A stretch of 64,000 bases of DNA from Listeria grandensis FSL F6-0971 (GCF_000525835.1 NZ_AODD01000001.1:47479-111478), one strand, 5' to 3'; counted from the stretch's first letter, positions 28,536-39,148 are shown. The notes: generated by a model from the letters alone, not told the origin. Made by a program: numbers and translations.

Positions 28536-29374
28536 GCCAAGCAAATTTAAAAAATAAAGTGGTTGTCATTACTGGTGGATCGGGTGTTCTAGGTGTTTCT
28601 TTTTCAAAGCGAATGGCAGCGCGTGGGGCAAAAGTTGTGATTCTCTGTCGCGATTTAGTGAAGGGTGATGCTGTGACAAAAGAAATACAAGCATCTGGTG
28701 GACAAGCCATGTGTTTAGCAGCTGACGTACTCGAACGAGCGAGTTTGGAGGAGGCCCATAAACAAGTGTTGGAAGCATTCGGACCTTGCGATATTTTAAT
28801 TAACGGGGCTGGTGGCAATCACCCAGATGGTACGACTTCTAAAGAATATTTTGCTGCAGAAGATTTGCACGATGCAACGCTAAAAACGTTTTTTGACTTG
28901 AAGGAAATAGGGGTTGAATCCGTCTTTCATTTGAATTATATGGGGACATTGTTGCCGACACAAGTATTTGCCAAAGACATGATTGGGAGAGCCGGTTGTT
29001 CGATCATCAATATTTCTTCCATGAATGCTGATACACCGTTAACGAAAATTCCTGCATACAGCGGCGCAAAAGCAGCGATTAGTAATTTTACGAAATGGTT
29101 AGCGGTGCATATGTCAAAGGTCGGTATTCGTGTCAACGCCATTGCCCCAGGTTTCTTTCTAACCACGCAAAATGAAAAAATGCTCATTGCGGAGGATGGT
29201 CAGCTAACGGATCGGGCGGAAAAAATTATTAGCCATACGCCGCTTGAGCGCTTTGGTGAACCAGAGGAACTTCTAGGAACGCTTGAGTTTTTAGCGAATG
29301 AGGAAGCATCTGGTTTTATAACGGGCATTGTTATACCAGTTGATGGTGGATTTTCAGCATATTCCGGTGTTTAA
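28532..29374 (+). CDS. uxuB: D-mannonate oxidoreductase (fructuronate reductase), SDR family
   Basis: A 280-residue short-chain dehydrogenase: NAD-binding TGGSGVLG near the N terminus, NGAGG, catalytic Ser in INISS and YSGAKAA with Tyr and Lys. It reduces fructuronate to mannonate between UxaC and UxuA. It is of the Bacillus UxuB (YjmF) SDR type, unrelated to E. coli UxuB. I start at 28532, with GGAGG 7 nt upstream, coupled to the uxuA stop; a longer upstream frame has no ribosome-binding site. Confidence 0.88.
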
Positions 29375-29400
29375 CGGACACATCAAAATAAAGGGGAGTT

Positions 29401-30919
29401 ATGAACATGATAAATAGAACGGCAAATCCAAAAATAGGCTTTAAGACAATTTTGTCCTATGGTGCGGGTGATGTATTTGGTGGCGGAGCGTTTGCCATCG
29501 CAGGTTTATGGTTAATTCTTTTTTTATACGAATATTGCTGGCTTGACGCCTGTGCAAGCGACATCGATTGTAGCAATTGGTCGTTTTGTCGATGCTTTCT
29601 TTGATCCATTGATGGGCTACGTTACAGATAATTTTTATAAAACGAAATTAGGAAAACGTTTCGGTAGACGGGGCTTTTTCTTCCTAATCGGTATGCCACT
29701 ATCTTTAACTTACGCATTGATGTGGACCGTTGGATTCGGTGGTTATTGGTATTATTTACTTACTTACGTTATGTTTGGATTTGTATTTTCACTAATCACA
29801 GTTCCATACGAGACGTTGCCAGCTGAGATGACGAGAGACTTCAATACGCGTTCTAAGTTAACGACAGTTCGTTTGCTATTTTCACAAGGAGCGACTTTCC
29901 TAGCTTCATGGTTGCCGGGCGTATTAATCCAAATTTATGGGGAAGATTCTCCCACGTCATTCCTATTGATGGGGATCTGTTTTTCTATTATTTACGCGAT
30001 TATTATGTTTTGCTTATACAAATTTACTTGGGAACAGCCAGTTGTAGAGAGTGAGCAGGAGCAGGATTCCTTTAGAAATGACATGAGATATCTGTTTAAA
30101 GAACTGATTTCCACGTTTAAAGTGAAAACATTCCGCTTACACGTGCTTATGTATACAGGTGCCTTTCTCGCGCAAGATATTTTCGGCGCCACGTTTGCCT
30201 TTTTCATTGCGTTCGCTATTGGTCAAGATGCGGTGTTGGCGTCTAAGCTTTTGAGTACAATGGCTGTCGTTCAAATTATATTTGTACCGATTTTCGCATG
30301 GTTCTGTATTAAGTTTGGAAATGGAGCGGCTTATAAAATTGCTTTAACAACAGTTATTGGTGGGATATTAGGATTCATTGCGATTTACTATTTTGCCGTC
30401 GCCCAAATTTTGCTGATGCTTTATGTGGTTTCGATTATCATGGGGGTTGGCCGAAGCGGGACTTTCTATGTACCTTGGAATATTTATAGTTTTGTGGCCG
30501 ATGTCGATCAAATGCTGACAGGTAAAAGACGAGAAGGTATATTTGCAGGTATGATGACATTTACGCGGAAGTTCGTGCAATCTGTGGCGATTCTTTTAGT
30601 TGGTGCTTTTTTAGAAAGTTTTGGTTTTGTTTCGAAGCAAGCGGTTCAATCGAGTAGTGCGATTGGAGGTATCATCATTGTGTTCGGTATTGGTACAATT
30701 GTCTTCGCGCTATTTGGTCTATTTATCTCAAGCAAGTTTAAATTAACGAGAGCGAATCACAAAGTTTTGTTAAATGAAATTGCACGTCTCCAAGAAGGTG
30801 GGTCTATGGAAACTGTGGACCAACATACAAAAGAAGTAGTAGAAGAGTTGACAGGATGGGAGTACGAGAACAATTGGGGAAATAATCATATTGTTCCAAT
30901 TAGGGAGAAAACAGTATAG
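29401..30919 (+). CDS. GPH-family sugar/uronate:cation symporter (frame broken)
   Basis: A 12-helix glycoside-pentoside-hexuronide symporter of about 505 residues. The N terminus KIGFKTILSYGAGDVFGGGAF and the loop DAFFDPLMGYVTDN...GRRGFFFLIGMPLS are family hallmarks. The frame breaks in a T-run at 29519-29525; inserting one T restores FYTNIAGLTPVQATSIVA, so this is probably a sequence error. As the last gene of the uronate operon it probably imports glucuronate or a glucuronide that the GH31 enzyme cleaves. Confidence 0.87.
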
Positions 30920-30922
30920 CGC

Positions 30923-30992
30923 AATCAAAAAAGATGAATCTTCGCCAGTTCCACACAAGGAGACAGGTAAAGGTTCATCTTTTTTGATTTTT
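30923..30992. terminator. Terminator of the hexuronate operon
   Basis: AATCAAAAAAGATGAA (30923-30938) pairs with TTCATCTTTTTTGATT (30974-30989) around a 35-nt loop, with T following. It can also serve the convergent spxH gene. Confidence 0.8.
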
Positions 30993-31795
30993 TATAGAGC
31001 GACGTATTTCCAAAGCGTTTGACCATCTTTAGAGTCGACCATTGTAACTTTTTGTTGCAAACGCCACTTCTTCATTTGACGTTCTACTTGTTTCTCAGGT
31101 AAAGCATATAAACTAGCTATCTCTTTCGTTGTAGAAATCTGGACTTCTTCCATGTATTCCTCAAGCGTTGGTGTTGCTTTTGGTTCTGGGAAGTGATTGA
31201 GCAACTCGGAAAGGATATGCACATATACATCATAACGATGCAAGCCGCTGATCTTTAACCCCTCATCTTCAATATTTCGATTGAAGAAGACAACTGTTGG
31301 GTTTTCGTCGATCTCCATTTCATGCGCCACTTTTTGATCACCAATGTAGGCACGTTTAGCGAGATTAGACTGTAGATCGCTTTTGAACTCAATCAAATCA
31401 AGTCCAACCATTCGAGCGGTTTCGTATAGAACATCGGCTTCAGAAATATCTTTTTCATCGATAAAATGGGATTCTTGTAGTTTGCGCAAGAAATCAATGC
31501 CTAGTTTCTTCCCTTGAAGTTCAGCAGCTTTCACGGCTAAACAGGAAATATAAGACATGTGAGCCATTTCAGGTTGTGGAATCGTACAGGCATTTCGTTT
31601 CTGCCGATTCATCACCGTTTGCAGGTTATTATGGAGGACATAGCGCAACTTAAAGTAGTTGCCATATTCCATCTGCAACCTCCGTATCGTATGTTCCATA
31701 TTCCAGCAATCCGTACAAGCCGGGTCGAAAAATAGATAAATCTCAATAGGCTTGCTATTACAGACCGATTGAAGATATAAATTTTGGTTTATCAT
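30992..31795 (-). CDS. spxH: ClpXP adaptor SpxH (YjbH-like, DsbA/thioredoxin-like fold)
   Basis: A 267-residue protein of the YjbH family, which delivers the redox regulator Spx to ClpXP for degradation. The N-terminal [21 protein letters not shown] contains the CxxC of the thioredoxin-like fold. I choose ATG 31795 (AGGTGAT upstream) because homologues begin about this distance before the P(I/L)EIY motif; a TTG 25 codons earlier would give 292 residues but lacks a clear ribosome-binding site. In EGD-e the homologue lies next to htpX; here 12.5 kb intervene. Confidence 0.85.
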   Translation of the reverse strand: MINQNLYLQSVCNSKPIEIYLFFDPACTDCWNMEHTIRRLQMEYGNYFKLRYVLHNNLQTVMNRQKRNACTIPQPEMAHMSYISCLAVKAAELQGKKLGIDFLRKLQESHFIDEKDISEADVLYETARMVGLDLIEFKSDLQSNLAKRAYIGDQKVAHEMEIDENPTVVFFNRNIEDEGLKISGLHRYDVYVHILSELLNHFPEPKATPTLEEYMEEVQISTTKEIASLYALPEKQVERQMKKWRLQQKVTMVDSKDGQTLWKYVAL

Positions 31796-31918
31796 TGCTA
31801 TCACCTGTTTTTCAGATTCTAATCTCTCTTGATTAGACAAAGTATATGCGAATGGCCTATTTTCTGACAAGGCTGTTTGCTGAATATGTCATGACATCAT
31901 TCATACTACCATAATTAT

Positions 31919-31960
31919 ATTTTAGCAGTGGAAAGGTAAATTCACAAATGATTGCAATCA
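31919..31960 (-). promoter_or_regulatory. spxH promoter with upstream palindrome
   Basis: On the minus strand TTGTGA (31947-31942), a 17-nt spacer and TAAAAT (about 31924-31919). Immediately upstream is the perfect palindrome TGATTGCAATCA (31949-31960), a possible regulator site of unknown identity. Confidence 0.45.
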
Positions 31961-32069
31961 AAAATAAAAAACTTCCTTACCTAAATTTGACGGAATCGTA
32001 ACATTTTAGATGAACCTTTATTTTCGCATCCGTCGATGAGTGCGCTAACATCACGTGATAGCAATGGGT

Positions 32070-32651
32070 TTATTTCTCTTTGTAAACAGCTTCATAAAAA
32101 CGTAATATTTTATTCTTTGTTGGACGCTGTGGAATTTGTCGGTCCTCTAAAAAGCGATGAAAAAGGAGTTTTCCTTTTTCAAAATCAGCGACTTCGTATT
32201 CTAATTCGAAATCGTGTGTATCGCTATAGAAGCTTTTATCGAAAACAAGCAATCCTTTTTTGTAGGTTTTTTCGGCACGGGTTGTTGTCAGCGAACCGAA
32301 CATGACCAGATCTTGGTGGTTGATACCAAGCGTATATAGTGCGTCACGGACTTGACCAACAGGGATATTAGCGCCGTCTAAAATCGCTGTAACTTGTTCT
32401 TCCGCTAAGATTTGTGTCGTTTCCAATAAGCCGATTTGTTCCGGTGTTTTTAAGGTAAGTTCGTAGTGTAGTTCCCGTTTTCGAATTCTTAAGGCGGCTA
32501 AGCGATCTTTTAACTGAAAATCAGCGGTATCAAAATAATAATTCGTTTGCGTGAAAAAATCAGCCTCCACCAAACGGAATTCATTAATCAATAGATCATA
32601 TTCGCTTGCGGTCAACATATTTTTAAATTCAATTTCTAATTCTTGACTCAT
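32070..32651 (-). CDS. CYTH-domain (triphosphate tunnel metalloenzyme) protein
   Basis: A 193-residue protein with the N-terminal ELEIEFK (ExExK) signature of the CYTH superfamily, followed by alternating basic and acidic strands (LRIRKRE, LELEYEVADFE) that line the tunnel. Relatives hydrolyse inorganic or nucleoside triphosphates. The start at 32651 has AAGGAG upstream. It is co-directional with the TPR gene 20 nt upstream and lies by relQ and nadK, suggesting a nucleotide-related role, which is inference. Confidence 0.85.
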   Translation of the reverse strand: MSQELEIEFKNMLTASEYDLLINEFRLVEADFFTQTNYYFDTADFQLKDRLAALRIRKRELHYELTLKTPEQIGLLETTQILAEEQVTAILDGANIPVGQVRDALYTLGINHQDLVMFGSLTTTRAEKTYKKGLLVFDKSFYSDTHDFELEYEVADFEKGKLLFHRFLEDRQIPQRPTKNKILRFYEAVYKEK

Positions 32652-32670
32652 GGGCAGGAACTCCTTTTTA

Positions 32671-33153
32671 TTAATCCCAGACAGCATCTAAGTCTTCTGA
32701 GTAATTGATAATGGCTTTTTTGTAAGCCATTACTGTCGGATCGCTTGATGTTTCTCCGATAATTTTGATGGCGAGCTGCATGGCTTCTTTATAATTCTGC
32801 TTGTTGTAGAGCGCCATGCTTGCGAACACGGTAAGTGCCTGGTTTTCTGGAAAGGCAACGCGAGCCTTCTGAAAAGTTTCGCTGGCTTTTGCGTAATTAC
32901 CAATGGCTCAATACGTGCTGGCAAGACCAATGTAAGCATCAGCTAAGTCATCTTTTGGGAGGCCCATTTCGAGCGCTTTTTCATAGTAGGAAATTGCTTC
33001 AGTCTCTTCGCTTAAACCATCGTAACTCCAGGCAACATAGTAGTGTAAGAGGGCATTGTCTGGTTCTTTTAGTAGGGCACTTTTGGCAGATTCTTTGGCA
33101 TTTTGATAGTTCCCGTTTTCAAGTAATGCAAGAATTTCTGGTGTTTTCATCAT
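32671..33153 (-). CDS. TPR-repeat protein with in-frame TGA
   Basis: Read through, this gives about 160 residues of tetratricopeptide repeats (GNYQNAKESAKSALLKEPDNALLHYYVAWSYDGL, then YYEKALEMG...AYIGLASTY). A TGA at 32908-32910 interrupts the frame, which then continues unchanged as AIGNYAKASETFQKARVAFPENQAL to the stop at 32671. Unlike other broken genes here this is a substitution, probably CGA to TGA. TPR proteins mediate protein contacts; the partner is unknown. It may be a real nonsense mutation or a base error. Confidence 0.75.
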
Positions 33154-33319
33154 CGTTTTCCCCCCTGGATTATGTATGCTTTCATTTTAACACAAGTTGG
33201 TAGAATAAATGAAATCAAAAAAGCTAGATGTAAATAGGAGAGAAAGGCGTGCGAATATGCTAAAATAGAAGGCGAGCAAGTTTATCACATAATGAAAATC
33301 GACATATGAGGTGAGTGTT

Positions 33320-33982
33320 TTGAATCATTGGGAAGATTTTTTAGCGCCATATAAACAAGCAGTGGAAGAACTGAAAATTAAACTAAAGGGAATGCGTTCA
33401 CAGTTTCAATTAGCAAATAATCATTCGCCAATCGAGTTTGTGACCGGCCGCGTGAAGCCTGTTTCAAGTATTTTGGATAAAGCGAACAAGAAGGATATTC
33501 CGCTGGATCGTCTAGTGGAGGAGATGCAAGATATCGCAGGACTTCGAATGATGTGCCAGTTTGTGGATGACATTAATGTCGTTGTTTCTTTACTACGCCA
33601 GCGCAATGATTTTCGAATTATTGAAGAACGCGATTACATTACAAATAAAAAGCCGAGTGGTTATCGCTCCTATCATGTGGTGATTGAGTACCCAGTTGAG
33701 ACGGTACAAGGTGAGAAGAAAATTTTAGCTGAGATTCAAATCCGAACGTTGGCAATGAATTTTTGGGCGACAATTGAGCACTCGCTGAACTATAAATATC
33801 AAGGTGAATTTCCAGAAGACATCAATCTACGGTTAAAGCGTGCAGCCGAAGCCGCGTTTCGATTGGACGAAGAAATGAGCGAAATTCGTGAAGAAGTGCA
33901 AGAAGCGCAGGTCTACTTCACAAAAAATAAAGAAGTGCCAAAAGACAAAAATGCGAACCATCATACATTGCCAAAAAATTAA
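33320..33982 (+). CDS. relQ: Small alarmone synthetase (RelQ/YjbM-like GTP pyrophosphokinase)
   Basis: A 220-residue single-domain (p)ppGpp synthetase lacking hydrolase and regulatory domains. RelA/SpoT synthetase motifs are present: RVKPVSSILDKANKK, DIAGLRMMCQFVDDI, KPSGYRSYH and EIQIRTLAMNFWATIEHSLNYK. I start at TTG 33320 with GAGGTGA upstream; an earlier GTG overlaps that site. It is divergent from the TPR/CYTH pair and just upstream of nadK, the usual Bacillales order. Confidence 0.9.
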   Translation: MNHWEDFLAPYKQAVEELKIKLKGMRSQFQLANNHSPIEFVTGRVKPVSSILDKANKKDIPLDRLVEEMQDIAGLRMMCQFVDDINVVVSLLRQRNDFRIIEERDYITNKKPSGYRSYHVVIEYPVETVQGEKKILAEIQIRTLAMNFWATIEHSLNYKYQGEFPEDINLRLKRAAEAAFRLDEEMSEIREEVQEAQVYFTKNKEVPKDKNANHHTLPKN

Positions 33983-34020
33983 TGGAATGATTCGTCTGTG
34001 TAAAGAATAGGGGAGAAGTA

Positions 34021-34815
34021 ATGATGAAGTATGTAGTCACGTCAAGAGGTGATGAAAAGTCGGATCTGTTACGCCTCAAAATGATCGGTTATTTCGATGA
34101 TTTTGACATGGAATATGATGAGGCAGAACCCGAGATTGTGATTTCTATCGGTGGGGATGGAACGCTGCTCGCGGCTTTCCATGAGTACCAACATCGTTTG
34201 GATAAAGTAACTTTTGTCGGCATTCATACCGGTCATTTGGGATTCTATGCAGACTGGCGCCCATCCGAGGCGGAAAAATTAGTTTTTGCGATTGTCGAAG
34301 GAAAATATGATACAGCGGCTTATCCACTTTTAAAAACGACGATTAAATATGGCGGTAGTAAAGAGAAAGTCTATTTAGCGCTTAACGAATCTACCGTGAA
34401 AAGTTCCGGCGGGCCGTTCGTTGTGGATGTTGAAATCAATGGTTCTCACTTTGAGCGTTTTCGTGGTGATGGCTTATGCATGTCGACGCCTTCTGGAACA
34501 ACGGCGTATAATAAAGCTCTGGGTGGTGCATTGATGCATCCATCCATTGAAGCCATGCAGTTGACCGAGATGGCATCGATCAATAATCGCGTATACCGGA
34601 CGATAGGTTCACCACTTATTTTACCAAAACACCATTCCGTGACGTTAAAGCCGGTAAATGATAAAGATTTTCAAGTATCGATGGATCACTTGAGTATTCT
34701 GCATCGCGATGTTCACGAGATTAGATATGACGTCGCCCAGCAAAAAGTGATGTTTGCGCGATTCCGATCGTTCCCATTTTGGAAAAGGGTACACGACTCG
34801 TTTATTGAGGAATAG
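34021..34815 (+). CDS. nadK: NAD kinase
   Basis: A 264-residue enzyme phosphorylating NAD to NADP. The GGDG motif is at residues 44-47 ([13 protein letters not shown]) and LNEST and the [20 protein letters not shown] motif follow. It follows relQ by 38 nt with a GGGGAG site, probably in one transcript. Confidence 0.95.
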   Translation: MMKYVVTSRGDEKSDLLRLKMIGYFDDFDMEYDEAEPEIVISIGGDGTLLAAFHEYQHRLDKVTFVGIHTGHLGFYADWRPSEAEKLVFAIVEGKYDTAAYPLLKTTIKYGGSKEKVYLALNESTVKSSGGPFVVDVEINGSHFERFRGDGLCMSTPSGTTAYNKALGGALMHPSIEAMQLTEMASINNRVYRTIGSPLILPKHHSVTLKPVNDKDFQVSMDHLSILHRDVHEIRYDVAQQKVMFARFRSFPFWKRVHDSFIEE

Positions 34816-34841
34816 GTGTATATGTGATGTAAATCGGCGGC

Positions 34842-34940
34842 AAGCGTTCGCATTCAGGAGATTCGGCGGACTTCCGATTCTCATGTACACAAGTACGCTC
34901 CGCTTCCGGCTTCCACCGAATCTCCTGAATACAAACGCTT
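34842..34940. repeat. Long hairpin repeat element, family B, copy 2
   Basis: The arms ATTCAGGAGATTCGG (34852-34866) and CCGAATCTCCTGAAT (34916-34930) are perfectly complementary, extended by AAGCGTT (34842-34848) and AACGCTT (34934-34940). The centre, read on the minus strand, has GCGGAGCGTACTTGTGTAC, matching the core of 16663-16764. The outer arms differ in sequence from that copy but pair equally well. Confidence 0.75.
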
Positions 34941-34965
34941 TCGCTCAATTTGTTGGTAGCAGAAT

Positions 34966-34996
34966 TTAGATCTTACTCGGTAGAGCTAAGATCTAA
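34966..34996. other. Hairpin before the pseudouridine synthase gene
   Basis: TTAGATCTTA (34966-34975) and TAAGATCTAA (34987-34996) form a perfect 10-bp stem with an 11-nt loop, 34 nt before the next start codon. No T-run follows. Function unknown. Confidence 0.5.
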
Positions 34997-35029
34997 ATAA
35001 ATATAAACATAAACAAAAGAGGTATAATC

Positions 35030-35920
35030 ATGTATTTAGAATGGCATGTCGTGGCGGAGGATGATAATCTGATGCTGCGCACTTTTTTACGAAATAAACA
35101 TGTTTCTAAGCTTCTTCTTACTTCTGTGAAATTTTCGGAGGATGGAAAGATTGAGGTGAATGGAAACGAAGAGAATGTGCTTTATCGTGTGAAAACGGGG
35201 GAGCATGTGCGGATTACTTTTCCGAAAGAGCAGGAGAATGAACGGTTGCTTGCGGAATTCGGAGCGCTTGATATCGTGTTTGAGGATGACTTTATCCTTG
35301 TTTTAGATAAGCCGGCTGGAATGACGAGTATTCCGTCGCAGTATCATCCTAGTGGTTCTGTCGCCAATCATTTAAAAGGGCATTATCTGAACAACGGCAT
35401 TGATTCAGCGATTCATATCGTTACTCGGCTGGATAAGGAAACATCGGGCTTGATGCTGATTGCCAAAACACGATTTTCACATGGAAGGCTTAGCACTTTG
35501 CATCAAAATGGGCATGTTACACGGAAATATCAGGCGCTCGTTTCTGGAAATATGAAGGCGAAATCTGATAGTATCGTGGCCCCAATTGGTCGGAATCCAG
35601 AGAGCCTCATTGAGCGCGCCGTCGTTCCTGATGGCAAATATGCCAAGACAAATTATGAAGTTGTCGCAAGTTATGCCACGTTTGACCACGTTAAAATTCA
35701 ACTGGAAACAGGGCGGACACACCAAATTCGGGTTCATTTTGCGCATATCGGACACCCGCTGCTTGGTGATAGCATGTATGGGGGCCCAGTGGAATTGTTG
35801 CAACGCCACGCGCTTCATTCCAGTCATCTAGAATTAATCCACCCCTTTACCGAGGAGAAAATGGCTTGGGATAGTGAAATGGCAGCAGACCTTGCGCAAA
35901 TTTTGCGAGAAAATGAGTAA
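35030..35920 (+). CDS. RluA/RluD-family pseudouridine synthase
   Basis: A 296-residue RNA pseudouridine synthase. The N-terminal third (1-70) is an S4-like region, followed by the catalytic domain with VLDKPAGMTSIPS, HIVTRLDKETSGLMLIAKT (catalytic Asp in RLD) and ETGRTHQIRVHFAHIGHPLLGD. The substrate RNA (large-subunit rRNA or tRNA) cannot be deduced. A GAGGT site precedes ATG. It lies downstream of nadK, separated by two hairpins. Confidence 0.9.
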   Translation: MYLEWHVVAEDDNLMLRTFLRNKHVSKLLLTSVKFSEDGKIEVNGNEENVLYRVKTGEHVRITFPKEQENERLLAEFGALDIVFEDDFILVLDKPAGMTSIPSQYHPSGSVANHLKGHYLNNGIDSAIHIVTRLDKETSGLMLIAKTRFSHGRLSTLHQNGHVTRKYQALVSGNMKAKSDSIVAPIGRNPESLIERAVVPDGKYAKTNYEVVASYATFDHVKIQLETGRTHQIRVHFAHIGHPLLGDSMYGGPVELLQRHALHSSHLELIHPFTEEKMAWDSEMAADLAQILRENE

Positions 35921-35992
35921 TAAGGTTTTAAAATCGCGATCGTTCGTGTAAAATGAAGAAAAGCGTGTAATTTTAAGGAGGAAATGGAACAT

Positions 35993-36781
35993 ATGAATTT
36001 ATCTTTAGAGGGAAAAAACTATGTCGTGATGGGTGTAGCAAACAAAAGAAGCATCGCCTGGGCAATCGCTCGTTCATTGAATGAGGCTGGAGCAAATCTG
36101 GTTTTTACATATGCAGATGATCGTTCGAAGCGTAGCATTGATGAACTTGTGGGCTCGCTGAATGAAAATAACAAGCATCCACTCGTTATCGAATGTGACG
36201 TAAATAAAGAAGAAGCGATCGTTGCAGCTTTTGAAGCAATCAAAACGAAAGTCGGCAAAATCTCTGGTATTGCGCATTGTATCGCGTTTGCTAACAAAGA
36301 TTTCCTTGCTGGTGATTACTTGGAAGTAAATCGCGAAAGCTTTTTGCAAGCACATGAAGTTAGTGCTTACTCCTTCACAGCCATTGCACGTACAGCTAAG
36401 CATTTAGAGATGTTAACAGACGATGCAAGCCTAGTAACATTGACATATCTCGGTGGCGAACGCGTCGTGAAAAATTACAATATCATGGGCGTAGCAAAAG
36501 CAGCACTTGATGCTAGCGTGAAGTACTTGGCAATGGATTTAGGAAAAGATGGCGTTCGTGTTAATGCGATTTCGGCTGGGCCAATCCGTACGGTTTCCGC
36601 GCGCGGTGTTGGAAGTTTCAGTGAATCTCTAGCTTTAGTAGAAGAGAAGGCTCCTTTAAAACGGGCCACGCAAGCCGAAGAAGTGGGAGACACAGCCTTG
36701 TTCTTATTCAGTGGTTTATCTCGCGGCGTGACTGGCGAAATGATTCACGTAGACAGCGGTTATCATATTATTGGGTTCTAA
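35993..36781 (+). CDS. fabI: Enoyl-ACP reductase I (FabI), NAD(P)H-dependent
   Basis: A 262-residue SDR-type enoyl-ACP reductase, the main enzyme for the last step of fatty-acid elongation and the target of triclosan-type inhibitors. MGVANKRSIAWAIA forms the cofactor loop, and YNIMGVAKAAL contains the Tyr-(X)6-Lys active-site pair. I choose ATG 35993 (MNLSLEGK); the ATG 9 nt earlier is only 2 nt from AAGGAGG. No FapR-type palindrome is evident upstream. Confidence 0.94.
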   Translation: MNLSLEGKNYVVMGVANKRSIAWAIARSLNEAGANLVFTYADDRSKRSIDELVGSLNENNKHPLVIECDVNKEEAIVAAFEAIKTKVGKISGIAHCIAFANKDFLAGDYLEVNRESFLQAHEVSAYSFTAIARTAKHLEMLTDDASLVTLTYLGGERVVKNYNIMGVAKAALDASVKYLAMDLGKDGVRVNAISAGPIRTVSARGVGSFSESLALVEEKAPLKRATQAEEVGDTALFLFSGLSRGVTGEMIHVDSGYHIIGF

Positions 36782-36793
36782 ACGATTCAACAA

Positions 36794-36841
36794 AAAAGCA
36801 TGTCGTGCTGCTCTTGTAAAGGAGCGTCACGACATGCTTTT
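36794..36841. terminator. Bidirectional terminator between fabI and clpE
   Basis: AAAAGCATGTCGTG pairs with CACGACATGCTTTT, with CTC/GAG inside. A- and T-runs on both sides. Confidence 0.85.
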
Positions 36842-36847
36842 ATTTTG

Positions 36848-38999
36848 TTATTCTGCCGCTTGAACGGTAATTTTGTCCCTATCCAAAACAGCAACAAGTG
36901 CATTTGTATCAGGTTGTTCAATCATAAAATCAGCAATCGCATCTTCTAAATGTGATTGAATGGTTCGACGTAACGGCCTTGCTCCAAAATTAGGATCATA
37001 ACCAATCTCAGCAAGTTTTACTTTTACATCGTCGTCGACAGTTAATTCGATTTCTTGCGCTGCCAACATGTTATTCAAATCTGCTAGCATCAAGTCGACG
37101 ATAACAAGTAGATGTTCTTGGGCTAAGCTTTGGAATGTAACAATCGCATCTAGACGGTTGAGAAACTCAGGCTTGAAGTAATCGCCAAGTTTGTCCAGAA
37201 TTTGTGATTCTTTTTTCATGGCTTCCCTAGCGGTGGTCGCGAAACCGACGGAGGCTTCAGAAATGCCAGCGCCAGCGTTACTTGTCATAATAATCACGGT
37301 ATCCTTAAAGCTCACTGTCCGTCCTTGACTATCAGTAAGCCGACCGTCCTCTAAAATTTGCAAGAACATATGCTGCACGTCAGGATGTGCTTTTTCCATT
37401 TCGTCTAGTAAAATAATGCTGTATGGGTTGCGGCGTACTTTCTCAGTTAGTTGACCGGCTTCTTCATGACCAACATAGCCAGGAGGGGAGCCAATCAGCT
37501 TCGAGACGCTGTGTTTTTCCATGTACTCACTCATATCTAGACGAATCATCGCATCCTCAGAACCAAACATTTCGGAAGCAAGTGTGCGGCCAAGTTCGGT
37601 TTTACCAACCCCGGTCGGCCCAACAAACAAGAATGAACCAATAGGGCGGTCCTTTTGTTTCAAACCAACACGGCTGCGACGAATCGCTTTGGCAACTTTC
37701 GTCACGGCTTCTTCTTGACCGATGACTTTCGCTTGTAGATTGCTTTCTAAATTTTTCATTTTAGACTGCTCATCAGCTTGTAAGCGTCCAACTGGAATTC
37801 CTGTTTTTTCCTCTGATTAGCGCTTGGATATCAGCGGCATGAATCGTGGGTATATCGCTTGTGGAACCTTCTGACTTCACTTCTTTTAATTTCGTAATTT
37901 CATCGCGAACGGAAGCTGCTTCTTCGTAATTCTCATTGCGCAGGGCGGCATCTTTTTGCTCCTCTAGCTTAATAATCCGCTCATTGATTGTATTTGGATC
38001 AATATGTGTCAATGTTAAATTGTATTTGGAACCAATCTCATCCATCAAGTCGATCGCTTTATCTGGCAAATGACGATCTTGAATATAGCGATCACTCAAC
38101 GTCACCGCAGCCTCAATCGCATCTTCTGCAAAATGAACGTGATGGAATGCTTCATATTTGCTTTGTAAGCCTTGCAAAATCGTCAGTGCTTCATCCGTCG
38201 TAGGCTCATCCACGATAACTGGTTGGAAACGACGTTCTAACGCGGCGTCTTTTTCAATTTTGCGATATTCTTTTAGCGTGGTTGCCCCAATCATTTGCAG
38301 ATCCCCGCGAGCAAGTGCTGGCTTCAGGATGTTCCCTGCGTCCATCGAACCTTCGGCAGATCCCGCTCCGACAATCGTGTGAACTTCATCGATAAATAAA
38401 ATCGTGTTTTCATCGGCTTGTAGTTCCGTGATCAACTGTTTCATCCGTTCCTCAAATTGACCGCGAATACCTGTGTTCGAAACAAGGGAGGCTACATCGA
38501 GTAGAATCACTTCTTTATTTTGTAGTTTAGAAGGGACTGTGCCAGCGATAATGGCGTTTGCCAACCCTTCCACGACAGCGGTTTTACCAACACCAGGTTC
38601 ACCGATCAAGACAGGATTATTTTTATTGCGCCGGTTTAAAATTTCGATAACACGACGAATCTCATCGTCTCGGCCAATTACAGGATCTAGTTTCCGATCT
38701 CGCGCCAGAGCTGTTAAGTTCGTCCCATATTCTCCAAGGAAACCGCCACGTCCGCCGCCAGCTACTTGTGTTTTTACAGCAGTTTTCTGTTCAGGCTGTG
38801 CGTTTCGTTGTTGTTGTCCAGCGATATTCGCGAAAAAGTCGTCCATTGGGGAGTAAAAACCGTTTTGACCTCGTGCTCCACTGGATGCGCGAAGTTGGGC
38901 ATAACAATCCGCACAAAGCGGCATCTCCATTTTTTGACCGTTCATGTTCATATATAGTTGAATCGTAGCTTCATTTTGATTACAATTTTGACATTTCAT
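36848..38999 (-). CDS. clpE: ATP-dependent Clp protease ATPase subunit ClpE (frame broken)
   Basis: A two-AAA HSP100 unfoldase of about 715 residues that works with ClpP on misfolded proteins. The N-terminal zinc finger has two CxxC pairs ([10 protein letters not shown]...PLCADC), the hallmark of ClpE. AAA1 has Walker A GEPGVGKT and Walker [12 protein letters not shown]2 has [11 protein letters not shown] and ILLDEMEK. A coiled UVR-like stretch ([22 protein letters not shown]) lies between. The frame breaks in a T-run at 37804-37809; removing one base gives [12 protein letters not shown], so an error is likely. CtsR boxes precede it. Confidence 0.93.
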
Positions 39000-39036
39000 A
39001 TCATAACCTCCTGAAAAATTTGAGATTAGGTCTGAC

Positions 39037-39092
39037 TTTGACTTTATTTGACCTTATGATTATAGTATACTCTGACCTTTACTGACTTTCAA
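39037..39092 (-). promoter_or_regulatory. CtsR-controlled clpE promoter
   Basis: Minus strand: TTGAAA (39092-39087), a 17-nt spacer, TATACT (39069-39064). GGTCAAATAAAGTCAAA (39053-39037) exactly fits the CtsR heptad repeat RGTCAAANANRGTCAAA at the start site, and a degenerate second copy (AGTCAGTAAAGGTCAGA, 39087-39071) overlaps the promoter spacer. Confidence 0.88.
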
Positions 39093-39102
39093 CTGTTTTG
39101 CT

Positions 39103-39134
39103 CAAAAAAAAAGAACCAACGTGATGATTTGCTA
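39103..39134 (-). terminator. Terminator of the CPBP protease gene
   Basis: On the minus strand AAGAACTA pairs with TGGTTCTT, followed by a long T-run. Confidence 0.65.
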
Positions 39135-39148
39135 GTTCTTCTTCGTAT

